From Clostridiaceae bacterium (GTDB lineage Bacteria > Bacillota > Clostridia > Lachnospirales > Lachnospiraceae): a DNA stretch of 64,000 nucleotides. Shown here piece after piece: positions 47,363 through 57,206 of the stretch. The stretch spans positions 20,289-84,288 of the forward strand of contig CAJTGE010000027.1 of the NCBI GenBank assembly GCA_910575795.1, written 5' to 3'. The translations under genes and the position numbers were made by a program. The notes beneath the pieces were generated by a model that saw only the letters and a program-made list of their open reading frames with translations, was not told the origin of the DNA and searched no databases. Position 1 is the stretch's first letter; each line of letters opens with the position of its first letter.

Positions 47363-48511
47363 TTAGCACCTATCATTTTCATCAACACATGATAAGGCTG
47401 ATGACGGTACCAATGGAAACTGATCACGGGAAATAATCGGCGCAAGTTCTCCGGAAAGACGGTCATTATCAGATTCTTCCTGCGGCTCACAATCTCCTAT
47501 CGACATGATACGAAAACCACTCATGTCAATGCCAGGGGTGACCTGACAATGGATTTTCAACCAACGCTCATTAAAATATCCTTTTCGGGAAACAGACGGC
47601 ATTTCAACATCGCACGATGCAATAACATCAAATGCAATTACTCCTTCTTCCGGCTGCTCAATATGAATAACGTTTTCGATTTCCACATCAACGACCGACG
47701 TTTTCTTGCCATCACTTGATTGCTCTTCCTGAATGAAAGCAATAGCAGCATCTCGAATATCATCGTACCGTGACTGATCAATCAGTTTTTGAAGCGGGCT
47801 CTCATCCTGCGCTTCATAATAATCCAGTCTGCTGTCGTTGAGTTCCTTACGAACCTCCCGCCAGTTTGGCATATACCTATCCATGCGCGCGATGAATGTG
47901 GCGTCGTGTTTTCTTGTAAGCAAGTGCGTCAGTTCATGCAAAATAATATAATCGAGGCACGCATATGGCTTCTGAGCGAGCTGCAGATTAAACCACAGCT
48001 TCTTTTTATCCGTGCTGCAGGCACCCCATTTTGTGACCATATATTTTGTTTGCCAAGAATCGCATTTAAGGCCTGTCTGTGCTTCCCATTTGGGCAGGCG
48101 TTTTTCTATTTCTTCTTTCAGAATCTTTCGATATTCCTCTTTGACATAGGCATCTCGCTGCTTTACCGTGCTTTTGGCACTCATGGAAAGAACAATATTC
48201 TGATTCTGAATCTCGAAGCTGTTCCTCTGATTGTCCGGCTTAAAGACAAGGAAGTACTGCTTTCCCCAGATATACATTGTCTCGCCGGAAACATACTGCC
48301 GTTTTGATGCCCTTGACTGATCCTGAAATTGAGCAATAGACCTTTTGATAAAACCAAGCTGCGTTCTGGCATAAGCTTCTATCGCTTTATCATCAACAGA
48401 TAAAGGCGCAGAAATTACCACATGTCCATCCGGTGGCTTCACCTGAAGGTGCATATTTTTTATATTCTTTTTTTGCACATCAATCGGAATACCGGAAACG
48501 ACAATGCGCAT
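47363..48511 (-). CDS. M48/YgjP-type metallopeptidase
   Basis: A 382-residue protein. Residues ~1-240 are a YgjP/DUF45 zinc-peptidase domain: WQTKYMVTKWGACS, DYIILHELTHLL (HExxH) and the downstream HDATFIARMDRYMPNWREVR. The C-terminal ~140 residues contain a beta-rich extension and end in a tail (after ~360) created by the deletion that removed the ImmA 5' end. Its ATG overlaps the hsdR stop by one base (TAATG), so it belongs to the type I operon; this hsdR-YgjP pairing is recurrent in bacteria, but its role is unclear. Confidence 0.85.
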   Translation of the reverse strand: MRIVVSGIPIDVQKKNIKNMHLQVKPPDGHVVISAPLSVDDKAIEAYARTQLGFIKRSIAQFQDQSRASKRQYVSGETMYIWGKQYFLVFKPDNQRNSFEIQNQNIVLSMSAKSTVKQRDAYVKEEYRKILKEEIEKRLPKWEAQTGLKCDSWQTKYMVTKWGACSTDKKKLWFNLQLAQKPYACLDYIILHELTHLLTRKHDATFIARMDRYMPNWREVRKELNDSRLDYYEAQDESPLQKLIDQSRYDDIRDAAIAFIQEEQSSDGKKTSVVDVEIENVIHIEQPEEGVIAFDVIASCDVEMPSVSRKGYFNERWLKIHCQVTPGIDMSGFRIMSIGDCEPQEESDNDRLSGELAPIISRDQFPLVPSSALSCVDENDRC

Positions 48512-51500
48512 TAAAACTCCTCCTGCTTCTCAATGATTTTATAGATGCGCTCCACTTCAGAGTCATCACCTAAAATCTCATAGAGTGCTTTCTTTAATCT
48601 TCGAATTACTACCTGATTATCTCTGAACCCGGACAGCGCCTGTTTTTTCACTGCCTTATAGATTCTGATTGCAAGTTTGTCATCTTCGCCGGTGTTATCA
48701 AAAATAGCCATGAGGGCTTTACTTTTGCGGATGCTTTCCGGATATCTGTCGTTATCTTCCGGGCAATCAACATCCTTGGCCAGCTTTATATATTTCTCAA
48801 GCATCTCGGCGTAGTCAATAACTCCCTGCTTCCGCTCCTCGATTAGCTTATCAAGGATTTCGGACATCTTAGCATAGTAGCGCGGATTGACGGTAACCTT
48901 CTCAATAACCTTTTTACGGATGTTGTTCTCGATGGCTTCAGCAGCACCTTCCTTGTGGCCGCTATCACCTTCGCCGGTAAGCGTCTCTCCCTGCTTTGCC
49001 ACGAAATCCAATAATGTAAGATCATCAAAATCACCGATCTTCTCAGCGTCCGCTGCCGTGATGTAGTTGTCGATCATCTTTCTCATGTCAGGCTCATAGG
49101 CCTTCAGATCGAGAAAATCACCGCTGGCAGTACCTATAGTCTTTTTCAATTCAATGTAGAAGGTGACCTTTTTATCGTATTCGTTCAGTTTCCCGGATGA
49201 GATATCGTCAACCAGATACGGCTTTGCCTCAGCAAAAGCTCTGACGAGGCTGCTTACCAGTCTATACAGTTTTTCCCTTAGACGGGCATAGATCTCGTCG
49301 CTTTCTTCCGACTGGCCGGAAACACCACAGAAATAATGGGTGTATTGAATCTCACCACAAGGTTCCTCGACACCTTCACAGAGCTCTTCGACCGCATCGT
49401 ACACTTCTTCAAAATAGGATACTGTAGCATCATGGCGATCCTTAACAAGCCCTTTTACATCCTCCGGATCGTATCCTTCAAAAGCGCCGGAAGTATAGTC
49501 TTTCATTGCCGTTTGGAGCTGGCCAAACAGTTGCTTGTAATCCACGATATAGCCGAAGTCTTTACTATCATCGTCAAGGCGATTGACGCGGCAGATCGCC
49601 TGAAACAGGCCGTGGTCTTGCATTCTCTTGTCAATATAGAGATAGGTGCAAGGAGGTGCATCAAATCCGGTGAGGAGCTTGTCCACGACGATAAGGAGCT
49701 TCATGTTAGCAGGCTCCTCTACGAATTTGCGCTTTGCTTCCTTTTCAAATTCCTCCACTTTAGCCTGAACCGATCCTGCATTTGGAAGGTCAGACGGATC
49801 AAGTCCAAGCATCTTCAAATAGGTCTCGTATTTAAGGAAGGTTTCTGTATCATCTTCATCGCTGACGGTGTCAGTTCGCAATTCTCCCTTGTTAGGAGTA
49901 TAAGAAGATATGATGGCGCACTTCTTAAATCCCATCTGCTGGAAAATTTCATAGTACTTACAAGCCGTAGGGATGCCATCAGCCACAAGAATCGCATTGC
50001 CATTTCCGTCCATCAGACGAGGTTTCATATTAAAATCCTGAATGATGTCCCACGCCACCTTTTCAAGACGAGAGCGGGAGCTATATATCTTCTGCATCGT
50101 GCCCCACTTCTCCTTGAGCTTTGCCTTAGCGCGAGAAGAGAGGCCTCTGGTCTTTACATCAAACCACTGGTCAACACGATCCTGTGACGATAAATCCTGC
50201 GGAACATCACGGTATTCATAACGCAAATCCAGCACGACACCGTCGGCCACGCCCTCATTGTATTTATAAGCATGGATATAAGCGCCGAACACCTCAATAC
50301 TGATTTTTTTATCTCTCTTCAAAAGCGGAGTTCCGGTGAAGCCAATAAATACAGCATTCGGCATGATTGTTGTCATTGCCGTATGGAGCTTACCAGACTG
50401 CGTTCTATGGCACTCATCAACAAACACAACAAGATTCCCCTTTGCCTCAAAATCAGCAGGGAGGGAGGCTTTCAGTTCTTCGATATACTTGTCGTAATCG
50501 TTCTCTGTTGCTTCACCGCCACGACGGCCAAACTTATGCACCAGAGAGCAGATCAGCGAATCATCATATACGTTCAGGCGATTCAGCAAATCCTTACAGC
50601 TCTTGGTACGAGCAATATTCTCATCCACGCCAGTGAATGTTTTTTCTATCTGCTCATCAAGCTCATCGCGGTCTGTAACGATAAGGACACGGGCATTAAG
50701 CTCCGCCCAATGTGTCAGAATCCACTTGGCAAGCCATACCATTGTCAGCGTTTTGCCGGAACCCTGTGTATGCCAAAGAATACCACCCAACGGTTTATCC
50801 GGATCTCTGTTCAAATTGTGAAGCTCCGTCCTCAGATTATTAAGCCTCTGTTGAGTACGCTTGATACCAAAATACTGATTGTAGCGGCACACCTTTTTAA
50901 TGCCTTTATCAAAGACAACAAAATTCATGATAAGGTCGATAAAACGTTCCTTATCGAACATGGCGTATATCTGCTTCAGGAGTTTATTCTCGATGCCTTC
51001 ACAGGTTTTACTGATACGAACATCTACTGGATCACGCTCCTCTTCATGTTCTTTGAAGCCGTCATCCTTCCACTCCATATAAAACTTCTCTCCGGCCAGA
51101 AGCGTGCCGTAGCGCAGGCCTTCTGATTCGTTTCCCGCCATGCAAAATTGCATTGTAGAAAAGAAGCCTCGAATGAATGAGTCCCTCTGGTTTGTGAGAT
51201 TCTGGCGGATACCCTCGGACACGGAGATACTGCTTCGCTTTAATTCGATAACGGCCACAGCAATACCGTTCAAATAGATGACAAGATCCGGCCTCTTCTC
51301 CTGTTGCTCAACAACAGTTACTTCCTCAGCGATTGCAAAGTCATTATTCAGCGGATTAGCTTCATCGATGAGTTCTACCGTAACCGGAGGTTTTTCCGGG
51401 CTCTCACTGACTGGAATGCCGTACTTCAACCGCGAATACACAGTCTTATTGGCATCATAGACTCCACGTGAAAGATTCCCCGCTTCCTGCTGAAGCTGCA

Positions 51501-51690
51501 TGACAGCAGTATCAATCAGCTTGTCTGCATAACCCTTCAGTCGAAGGTACTGGCGCAGGCGATCTTCCTTGATGTTTTTATTCTGATAATCCGATAGGTT
51601 ACCAATATACTGGTAGCCCAAGATTTCCGGGTCTTTAAAGAAGCGGATCACTCTTTCCTGTGTTTTAATTTCGGCATCGCCAATACTCAT
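48511..51690 (-). CDS. hsdR: Type I restriction endonuclease subunit R
   Basis: The 1059-residue motor-nuclease of the HsdRMS complex. The N-terminal PD-(D/E)XK nuclease has RPDLVIYLNGIAVAVIELKR (D...ExK). The SF2 helicase follows: Walker A HTQGSGKTLTM near 310, DEAD-box-like FVDECHRTQ, GFTGTPLL, and LLIVVDKLLTGFDAP with CRVNRLDD. A helical C-terminus contacts the methylase. Length is normal. It lies 15 bases after hsdS. Only with HsdM and HsdS does it translocate and cut DNA. Confidence 0.96.
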   Translation of the reverse strand: MSIGDAEIKTQERVIRFFKDPEILGYQYIGNLSDYQNKNIKEDRLRQYLRLKGYADKLIDTAVMQLQQEAGNLSRGVYDANKTVYSRLKYGIPVSESPEKPPVTVELIDEANPLNNDFAIAEEVTVVEQQEKRPDLVIYLNGIAVAVIELKRSSISVSEGIRQNLTNQRDSFIRGFFSTMQFCMAGNESEGLRYGTLLAGEKFYMEWKDDGFKEHEEERDPVDVRISKTCEGIENKLLKQIYAMFDKERFIDLIMNFVVFDKGIKKVCRYNQYFGIKRTQQRLNNLRTELHNLNRDPDKPLGGILWHTQGSGKTLTMVWLAKWILTHWAELNARVLIVTDRDELDEQIEKTFTGVDENIARTKSCKDLLNRLNVYDDSLICSLVHKFGRRGGEATENDYDKYIEELKASLPADFEAKGNLVVFVDECHRTQSGKLHTAMTTIMPNAVFIGFTGTPLLKRDKKISIEVFGAYIHAYKYNEGVADGVVLDLRYEYRDVPQDLSSQDRVDQWFDVKTRGLSSRAKAKLKEKWGTMQKIYSSRSRLEKVAWDIIQDFNMKPRLMDGNGNAILVADGIPTACKYYEIFQQMGFKKCAIISSYTPNKGELRTDTVSDEDDTETFLKYETYLKMLGLDPSDLPNAGSVQAKVEEFEKEAKRKFVEEPANMKLLIVVDKLLTGFDAPPCTYLYIDKRMQDHGLFQAICRVNRLDDDSKDFGYIVDYKQLFGQLQTAMKDYTSGAFEGYDPEDVKGLVKDRHDATVSYFEEVYDAVEELCEGVEEPCGEIQYTHYFCGVSGQSEESDEIYARLREKLYRLVSSLVRAFAEAKPYLVDDISSGKLNEYDKKVTFYIELKKTIGTASGDFLDLKAYEPDMRKMIDNYITAADAEKIGDFDDLTLLDFVAKQGETLTGEGDSGHKEGAAEAIENNIRKKVIEKVTVNPRYYAKMSEILDKLIEERKQGVIDYAEMLEKYIKLAKDVDCPEDNDRYPESIRKSKALMAIFDNTGEDDKLAIRIYKAVKKQALSGFRDNQVVIRRLKKALYEILGDDSEVERIYKIIEKQEEF

Positions 51691-51705
51691 CTGACAGGCG
51701 CCTCC

Positions 51706-52965
51706 TTACATCAATCTGACCTTGCCGGTCAGCAGTTCTTCCATCATGCCTTGTTTTATAGCTTTATATTTCAAGCATTTCTTTTCCAAGGATAGTATGT
51801 CGCCTTCCATATCTGCCAAGGTTTGAGCTATCTCAACCTGATCCTCATACGGAGGCAGCTCGATTTCTGTTTGACTAAAATAATCTTTGGAAAGGTTAAA
51901 TCTCGTAGCTCCTTGAGCCAATACCCGCATAATTTTTCTTCCTTCTTGACTGTTAAAATAGTAGGAGACAAACAGCGCATGTACTTTCTTTATTTTTAAC
52001 CGAAACCCGAAGCAGAAGCTGTTTAGAAAAGTATTTCTCATAGAGTCCATCAATACAGCGCACATTCCGACTTCTTCCGGTGTTTCTGACGAGGTATTAA
52101 AAAACAAATCACCCTTTAGCACCTCATTCTGATACTCATCCTCATTTACTTGCACAGATTCAAGTTTCAATATATCTATGACCGTATTGTTTAAGACATT
52201 GAGAAATGTAATATATCTTGCATTTCCTTTGCCGAAATCATCTTTCGACTTTCCAGTTAGCCCACTATAGAAGTCTCCAATATCACCGATCACATATTTC
52301 TCCCATAAGGAATCTGATATACGTATTTTCCCAGAGAGCAAACTTTGCATTGCCCCAGTAAAAATGTTTCGTTTTTTCTTTATGAGTTTTTCAAGGTCAT
52401 AAATGAGTGTCTCAATATCACTTATTGCTTCGACAATAGTTTTCTGTTCTTCTATGGACGGTCTTGGAATGCGGATTTGCAGCAAACGCTCCTTCGATAT
52501 GTTTTTCATACTGTTACTTGTACCTGTGGCAACAGCATGTATAGCATTTTTATACCTATGCTGATTCAATAAGTAATTTAGCCAGCGAAAGTCATACTTC
52601 TCCGGCTTGCTATTTACCACTTGCCATAACCTGTCTGGTAAAAAATAACCCTTGGCGTCTTCAGCTACATACCCGCACGCACCTACCAATTGTGGAGTGT
52701 TCATCCTGCTTATAATGATGCTTCCTTTTTTTACCGGACATTTAAGACGCGCATACTCCCTTTTGACTACAGGCTTAGCCTCATCAAGGTTGATAAGTCC
52801 ATCGGAAATTGCAGATGTCTTCAAAACAAAGAAATCCGCATTTTGCCTTCCATCTGAATTTACACTTACTCCAGCTTCGAGGTTTTGAAAAGCGTCTGAT
52901 AGTGAGGTCACATCCCATTCCTCTGGAATAGACCCTATTTCTGTTTCTTTATATTTGCTTACCAT
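51706..52965 (-). CDS. hsdS: Type I restriction specificity subunit S
   Basis: A 419-residue protein that chooses the split DNA target. Two target-recognition domains (about 10-160 and 215-370), each followed by a conserved helical arm: IEEQKTIVEAISDIETLIYD LEKLIKKKRN and YEDQVEIAQTLADMEGDILS LEKKCLKYKA. The ends match (LLSGKIR; LLTGKVRLM). Its ATG overlaps the hsdM stop (ATGGTAA). There is no nearby recombinase or second hsdS, so no shuffling of specificity is apparent. Confidence 0.94.
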   Translation of the reverse strand: MVSKYKETEIGSIPEEWDVTSLSDAFQNLEAGVSVNSDGRQNADFFVLKTSAISDGLINLDEAKPVVKREYARLKCPVKKGSIIISRMNTPQLVGACGYVAEDAKGYFLPDRLWQVVNSKPEKYDFRWLNYLLNQHRYKNAIHAVATGTSNSMKNISKERLLQIRIPRPSIEEQKTIVEAISDIETLIYDLEKLIKKKRNIFTGAMQSLLSGKIRISDSLWEKYVIGDIGDFYSGLTGKSKDDFGKGNARYITFLNVLNNTVIDILKLESVQVNEDEYQNEVLKGDLFFNTSSETPEEVGMCAVLMDSMRNTFLNSFCFGFRLKIKKVHALFVSYYFNSQEGRKIMRVLAQGATRFNLSKDYFSQTEIELPPYEDQVEIAQTLADMEGDILSLEKKCLKYKAIKQGMMEELLTGKVRLM

Positions 52966-55637
52966 TCGAATCCCATCCTTTCCAGATGAGACTTCACCTT
53001 GGCCTCATACTCAGTTGTATCTTTGTCTATATCGGGAAGTGTATCTTCATATCGATCAGCAAGCTCGATAATTCTGTTAGTTAGTTGATGAGAAATTGCT
53101 GCATACAAATCCGCAATTCCCGTGAAAACGCTATCAAACCACTTCTTATTTACCAGCAGCTCCAGAAGCTCTTCGTCTGTCAGGCTGTCATACCTTGCCC
53201 TGCACTTCTCATCAAGTGCCTTGTTCAGATCCTTCACAACCTTGTTGTAATCAGATATTTTTCCGCAAAGCTCTAACGCAGCCTTAAGCTGATTCATGTC
53301 GTCCTGCAGGCTTTCCGGCACGCTTTCCTCTGTGCGAATAATGTGCAGACGATATTCGATAGAGCTCTTTGTGATTTTTCCATTTTCGTTGACAGCGCCT
53401 TTGCAGAGCGGATGTCCTACAAGGTATGCTTCCAGTCGTTTTTTCGTATTTACAAGATGAAGATCCATAAGAATCACTTCCAACTCTAAAGTCTCCTCAG
53501 TCTCAACAGAGCTTGTTAACTCAGCTATTTTTGCTTCAATATCTTTCGCTTTTACTTTTCCGTTTTCGGCCACATCAGCAAGAGCAGATTCTTCGTCAGC
53601 ACTCTCAATCAGATCAGAAAGCTGGGATTCAGTCTCTGCTACAACATTCTCCGCTTCATCGATAGCGTTCTTTTCATCGTGGAAAAAGGTATCGATTACT
53701 ATAGTTTTGGGGATCAGGCGGCCTTCCCAGCCGGTGACCTTCATCTCACCCTTATTCTTACCCTGAGTGATCTCTTCCTCGATATTGTCCGTCGCTCTGG
53801 CATTGGCGTATCCATCCGGTTCACTGATGATCAAAGAAACATCGTCGTTCATGATCTCATTCCAATATGCCAATAAAACCTGATAAACATCGTATTTATC
53901 TATCAGTGTCAAGTGCTCAAATTCAGCAAGAATATCATCTGCAAGACTTACAATCAACTCCCTTGCGGATACATCCTCATCAAGAGAAGAAAGGACAGAA
54001 TACTGCTTGGACTTCCATGCCGCAAAAGCCTCGTCGAGTTTCTCACCGTATTCTGAGAACTCGCCGTTTTTATATATCGTCTGCCGAATGTTTTCGTGCT
54101 CAACATTCAAGCTGTAGTATTTCTCGCTAATAGCTGACAGCAGCTCAGATTTCAGAGAAGGAAATACTTCCCAGTACTTGGAGAGGCCATCGATGTCAAC
54201 CGCAGGGATGCCTCCATGAATGTGAGCATAGATATCCTGAATATCCTCCGGATCTGTGGAGTCAATATAGCGGGTGATGTTCAGGTTATACCCGTTCTTC
54301 TTTTCAATTTCACCGTTTGGTACGAAACGTGCATACTTTGGATCTGTAGTTATCTGCTCGTTAAACGTCGTAATGATTCTATAGATATCACGTTCACGCA
54401 GACGATTCTTGTTGCCGTCCTTAACGTACCCACGGCTGGCATCAATCATAAAGATGCCCTGTCGGTTTGCAGCGCCTTCTTTATCAATCACGAGCACGCA
54501 GGCGGCTATGCCGGTGCCGTAAAACAAATTTGCCGGAAGGCTGATGATGCCCTTAATCCAATGCTTCTTGATAATAGCCTCTCTGATGGCGGCTTCTGCG
54601 TTCCCACGGAAGAGGACTCCATGCGGCAAAATAACCGCAGCCTTACCATTTGACTTCAGGGCTTTAAGGATATGCATAAGCCAAGCATAGTCTCCGTTCT
54701 TCTCCGGAGGCATATCTCCATACCCCTCAAACCGGCCATATTCTTTACCGGCAATTCCATCGCGCCAATTTTTCATGGAAAAAGGTGGGTTAGCCACTAT
54801 GTAATCAAAACGTTCAAGTACAGAGTTATCCGCTTTATCAAGGTACTGCGGATTCGAGAATGTATTACCGCTCTTGATGGTGATTTCAGCCTTACGATGC
54901 AGAACGGCATTCATCTTAGCAAGACCGGCTGTCGTGCTTTCTTTCTCCTGACCATAACCCATGATTGGGAATGGAGATGCATCGATAGCTCGGATTAATA
55001 AACTGCCACTGCCGCAGGCCGGATCACATACCGTAGCGCTACTGTCAGTGCAACGACTAATCCCCACAACATTAGCAAGAATTCTGGATACCTCAGCAGG
55101 CGTATAGAATTGTCCTTTACTTTTTCCGCTTTCCGTAGCGAATTTACGCATCAGGTACTCATATGCATCACCAATGATGTCATCGCCCTCTGCCTTATTA
55201 CGAGAGAAGTCGAGTTCCGGACGCTGGAAGATGGAAATGAGATCGGTCAACTTATCGACCATTTCCTTACCGCTTCCCAGCTTCTTCTCATCATTGAAAT
55301 GAGCAATATCAATAACACCCTTCAGGTCAGTATTCTCGTCAGCAAGGCGGGCTATGATTTTATCCATACCTTCGCCGATGTTTTTCTTTCCCTTCAGAGC
55401 AATAAAGTCATCAAAGGAGCAGCCCGTCCGTTTCTCCGGATCGGGATCTTTATCATGTGCCTTATCAAAGACCTTAATGTCTTCATAGGCTCCTTTATTC
55501 TTAAATTTATCAGTGACATACTTCATGAACAAAAGTGTCAGGATATAGTCCTTATACTCTGAGGAATCCATGCCTCCGCGAAGTTTGTCACAGCTCGCCC
55601 ATAGCGATGCATATAATTGCGTTTTCTTGACAGCCAT
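52959..55637 (-). CDS. hsdM: Type I restriction adenine methyltransferase subunit M, long form
   Basis: An 892-residue N6-adenine methylase. An N-terminal HsdM domain is followed by the SAM-binding motif I VCDPACGSGSLLIRA near 210 after GQFYTPAEVS, and the catalytic NPPF motif near 290. About 350 residues beyond the usual end form an acidic, helical extension (about 640-892) that ends YEAKVKSHLERMGFEW. It is the first hsd gene, 47 bases after a small HTH gene. Confidence 0.95.
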   Translation of the reverse strand: MAVKKTQLYASLWASCDKLRGGMDSSEYKDYILTLLFMKYVTDKFKNKGAYEDIKVFDKAHDKDPDPEKRTGCSFDDFIALKGKKNIGEGMDKIIARLADENTDLKGVIDIAHFNDEKKLGSGKEMVDKLTDLISIFQRPELDFSRNKAEGDDIIGDAYEYLMRKFATESGKSKGQFYTPAEVSRILANVVGISRCTDSSATVCDPACGSGSLLIRAIDASPFPIMGYGQEKESTTAGLAKMNAVLHRKAEITIKSGNTFSNPQYLDKADNSVLERFDYIVANPPFSMKNWRDGIAGKEYGRFEGYGDMPPEKNGDYAWLMHILKALKSNGKAAVILPHGVLFRGNAEAAIREAIIKKHWIKGIISLPANLFYGTGIAACVLVIDKEGAANRQGIFMIDASRGYVKDGNKNRLRERDIYRIITTFNEQITTDPKYARFVPNGEIEKKNGYNLNITRYIDSTDPEDIQDIYAHIHGGIPAVDIDGLSKYWEVFPSLKSELLSAISEKYYSLNVEHENIRQTIYKNGEFSEYGEKLDEAFAAWKSKQYSVLSSLDEDVSARELIVSLADDILAEFEHLTLIDKYDVYQVLLAYWNEIMNDDVSLIISEPDGYANARATDNIEEEITQGKNKGEMKVTGWEGRLIPKTIVIDTFFHDEKNAIDEAENVVAETESQLSDLIESADEESALADVAENGKVKAKDIEAKIAELTSSVETEETLELEVILMDLHLVNTKKRLEAYLVGHPLCKGAVNENGKITKSSIEYRLHIIRTEESVPESLQDDMNQLKAALELCGKISDYNKVVKDLNKALDEKCRARYDSLTDEELLELLVNKKWFDSVFTGIADLYAAISHQLTNRIIELADRYEDTLPDIDKDTTEYEAKVKSHLERMGFEW

Positions 55638-55684
55638 CTTTGCCTGCTCCTTGTCTAATGATTTTCTTCGATTTTTCCTTTGAA

Positions 55685-55879
55685 TCAGTCAGCGCTTTTA
55701 CCGCTCTTAACCCATTCATCGAGTTCGGAAATTTTAAACTTCCACTGTTTTCCGATTTTTTGAGCAGGCAAACCTTCTTTACCATTTCTGATCCAGCTGC
55801 GAAGAGTAACTGTTTTGATTCCTAAATATTCCGCAGCTTCATCTATGCTTATCCATTTGTCATTCATGATTTCTTCCAT
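55685..55879 (-). CDS. Small excisionase/MerR-like HTH protein
   Basis: A 64-residue DNA-binding protein (WISIDEAAEYLGIKTVTLRS WIRNG ... GKQWKFKISELDEWVKSGKS) of the helix-turn-helix_17/excisionase type. An alternative start is MNDKW (55867). At the head of the hsd operon it could control hsd expression or be left over from an element's excision module. Confidence 0.85.
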   Translation of the reverse strand: MEEIMNDKWISIDEAAEYLGIKTVTLRSWIRNGKEGLPAQKIGKQWKFKISELDEWVKSGKSAD

Positions 55880-55982
55880 GCTCTCACCTCGTGATTTGAA
55901 TCTGAATACAGCTCAACTATTTTAGTATACACCATAAATGTGAATTTTTCAAGAGTTTTCTGTTGTTTGTTGATATTTTATT

Positions 55983-56356
55983 TTATTTGTGCGTTCTTGA
56001 AATTCCCCATCGGACACAACTATGTCCGGTCTTTTTTTGCCCGTTTTTCAATATAAAGCTCATCTTGACCTTCTCGTGTCTGCCTATCAGCACCGCAAAA
56101 ACGGACATGCCTGTGTCTGAGGTTTCGATTCCTAAAAATGGCATACTTGCCTTAGAGCGTGTTTGAAAATTGCTTTCTGGTAGCTGTGCGTGCCACTTTG
56201 TGGGAGATTTGTGCCAAATGAACGCGGCGTAGTGGGCTACGTTAAGTGAATTTGGCACAAATATACCGCGAAGCGGAACGCACATCTGGCAGAAAGCATT
56301 TTTCAAACACGCTCTAGCACGCGGGAGCCATCTGCGCAGGGTGTTTCCGATTCCGC
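55983..56356 (-). other. Unassigned sequence carrying a MITE
   Basis: A minus-strand frame encodes SMPFLGIETSDTGMSVFAVL and continues to 55983, but I do not recognise a family and it is interrupted by the MITE at 56153-56316. Probably non-coding remnant DNA of an integrative element. Confidence 0.3.
56153..56316. mobile_element. MITE family B, copy 2 (164 bp with TA duplication)
   Basis: Ends TAGAGCGTGTTTGAAAA and TTTTTCAAACACGCTCTA with flanking TA. Same length as the copy at 46424 and the same core (TTTGTGGGAGATTTG ... GTTAAGTGAATTTGGCACAA). Confidence 0.85.
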
Positions 56357-56509
56357 GTGACTACCGATGACAATCAAATACTGTACCGATCACCGGAAGT
56401 GAGGTGCAGCCGAAATGGAGTAATCCTTCGGTATGCCCTCACGCCTGTGGTCTGGTTTTGCATTTCTGGAGCTCTCCATTTCGGCAAAAGCCGAAGGAGG
56501 GCTTTCATT

Positions 56510-56686
56510 ATGCAAAACAACGACAATCAGAAGACCTATTTCATCTACGTTCGCAGCACCGGCGGGAAAGTGCCGGTCACCAAGGAACAGCACAATTCCT
56601 TTTATAAGGAAGCTGACCGCATCCGTCACAAGGAGCAGGAGCACGGCAGGTGCATGTGCCCCTATCGTTTCATTTGGAAGTGCAAC
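56510..56686 (+). pseudogene. Element-borne sigma-like protein, 3' truncated
   Basis: AAGGAGG precedes ATG at 56510. MQNNDNQKTYFIYVRSTGGK VPVTKEQHNSFYKEADRIRH and CMCPYRFIWKC match the N-terminus of small regulatory proteins of clostridial conjugative elements. At about 56686 homology stops and the frame runs into the antisense of a group II intron gene, ending at 56809. Confidence 0.65.
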
Positions 56687-56764
56687 ATAGAGCTTTTCGA
56701 TGACATTTTACGACATCGATCAGGTTTCCATGACAATTTATCAGCCGATTGTTTAGGTTGTCTT

Positions 56765-56942
56765 TCCGTAAAATCAGTTCCAGTAAATTGTCCGTCCAAA
56801 AGTCCGTGATGATGTCGTTGTTTTCAGTAATCCGCTGATAGACGGACACTCCTGCATACTCTTTCTGTTCCGCAGATACCATTTGCAGGTAGTCTTCCAT
56901 ATGAAGTTGCCTGTCCTTAAACCCATCTTTGGTCACATTCAT
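56765..56942 (-). pseudogene. Group II intron reverse transcriptase, N-terminal fragment
   Basis: From ATG 56942 the frame reads MNVTKDGFKDRQLHMEDYLQ, ITENNDIITDFWTDNLLELI and LRKDNLNN, the start of an LtrA-type maturase just before its RT domain. It then diverges at about 56765. The ATG has the ribosome site TAGGAGATG. The 56943-57060 DNA is probably the intron's 5' region. Confidence 0.65.
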
Positions 56943-57082
56943 TTACTCACATCTCCTAAAGTTCAGTCCTTCCCACCACGTTCGCAACCGTATGATTGTT
57001 TCTTAATAAGAACACTGTAAATACAAGGCTTTTCAAAGCCTACCAACCACAAAAAATAATATTTGATCTATCACATTACGCT

Positions 57083-57119
57083 AAAAGCCGTCCGGCATGA
57101 AAAAACGGACGGCTTTTTT
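57083..57119 (+). terminator. Rho-independent terminator upstream of parB
   Basis: AAAGCCGTCCG (57083-57093) pairs with CGGACGGCTTT (57106-57116), followed by TTTTG. Confidence 0.8.
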
Positions 57120-57206
57120 GCGTGGATAGGCGGAAAGGAGGCAAAAAATAATTACAGAAATTTAACCCCTAAATTTATGCAACTTTCACAAAAAGGAGGT
57201 TAGTGA

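Larger units (their letters stand above)
45927..47434 (-). pseudogene. ImmA/IrrE-type metallopeptidase, truncated and split by two MITEs
   Basis: The 5' part (46751-47434) encodes FHWYRHQPYHVLMKMIGAND, DWMEWQAKGVSPRILMP, FDVSRQAAKVRLMDLGY and SHMDECCVIFSKG, the post-catalytic part of a large ImmA/IrrE protein. The sequence begins exactly where the HExxH site should be (ISFHW instead of HExxHW), so the catalytic end is deleted. The 3' part (45927-46423) is a linker and XRE-type HTH (KERRLSNKQLADRSLVGEKT). Between them lie MITE-B and MITE-A. Removing both, with a single TA left, rejoins the two parts in frame as KYQGARYYTQF. Confidence 0.8.

Noticed and set aside
51706..52965. Phase-variable hsdS
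   Set aside because: No second hsdS, inverted repeats or recombinase beside it.
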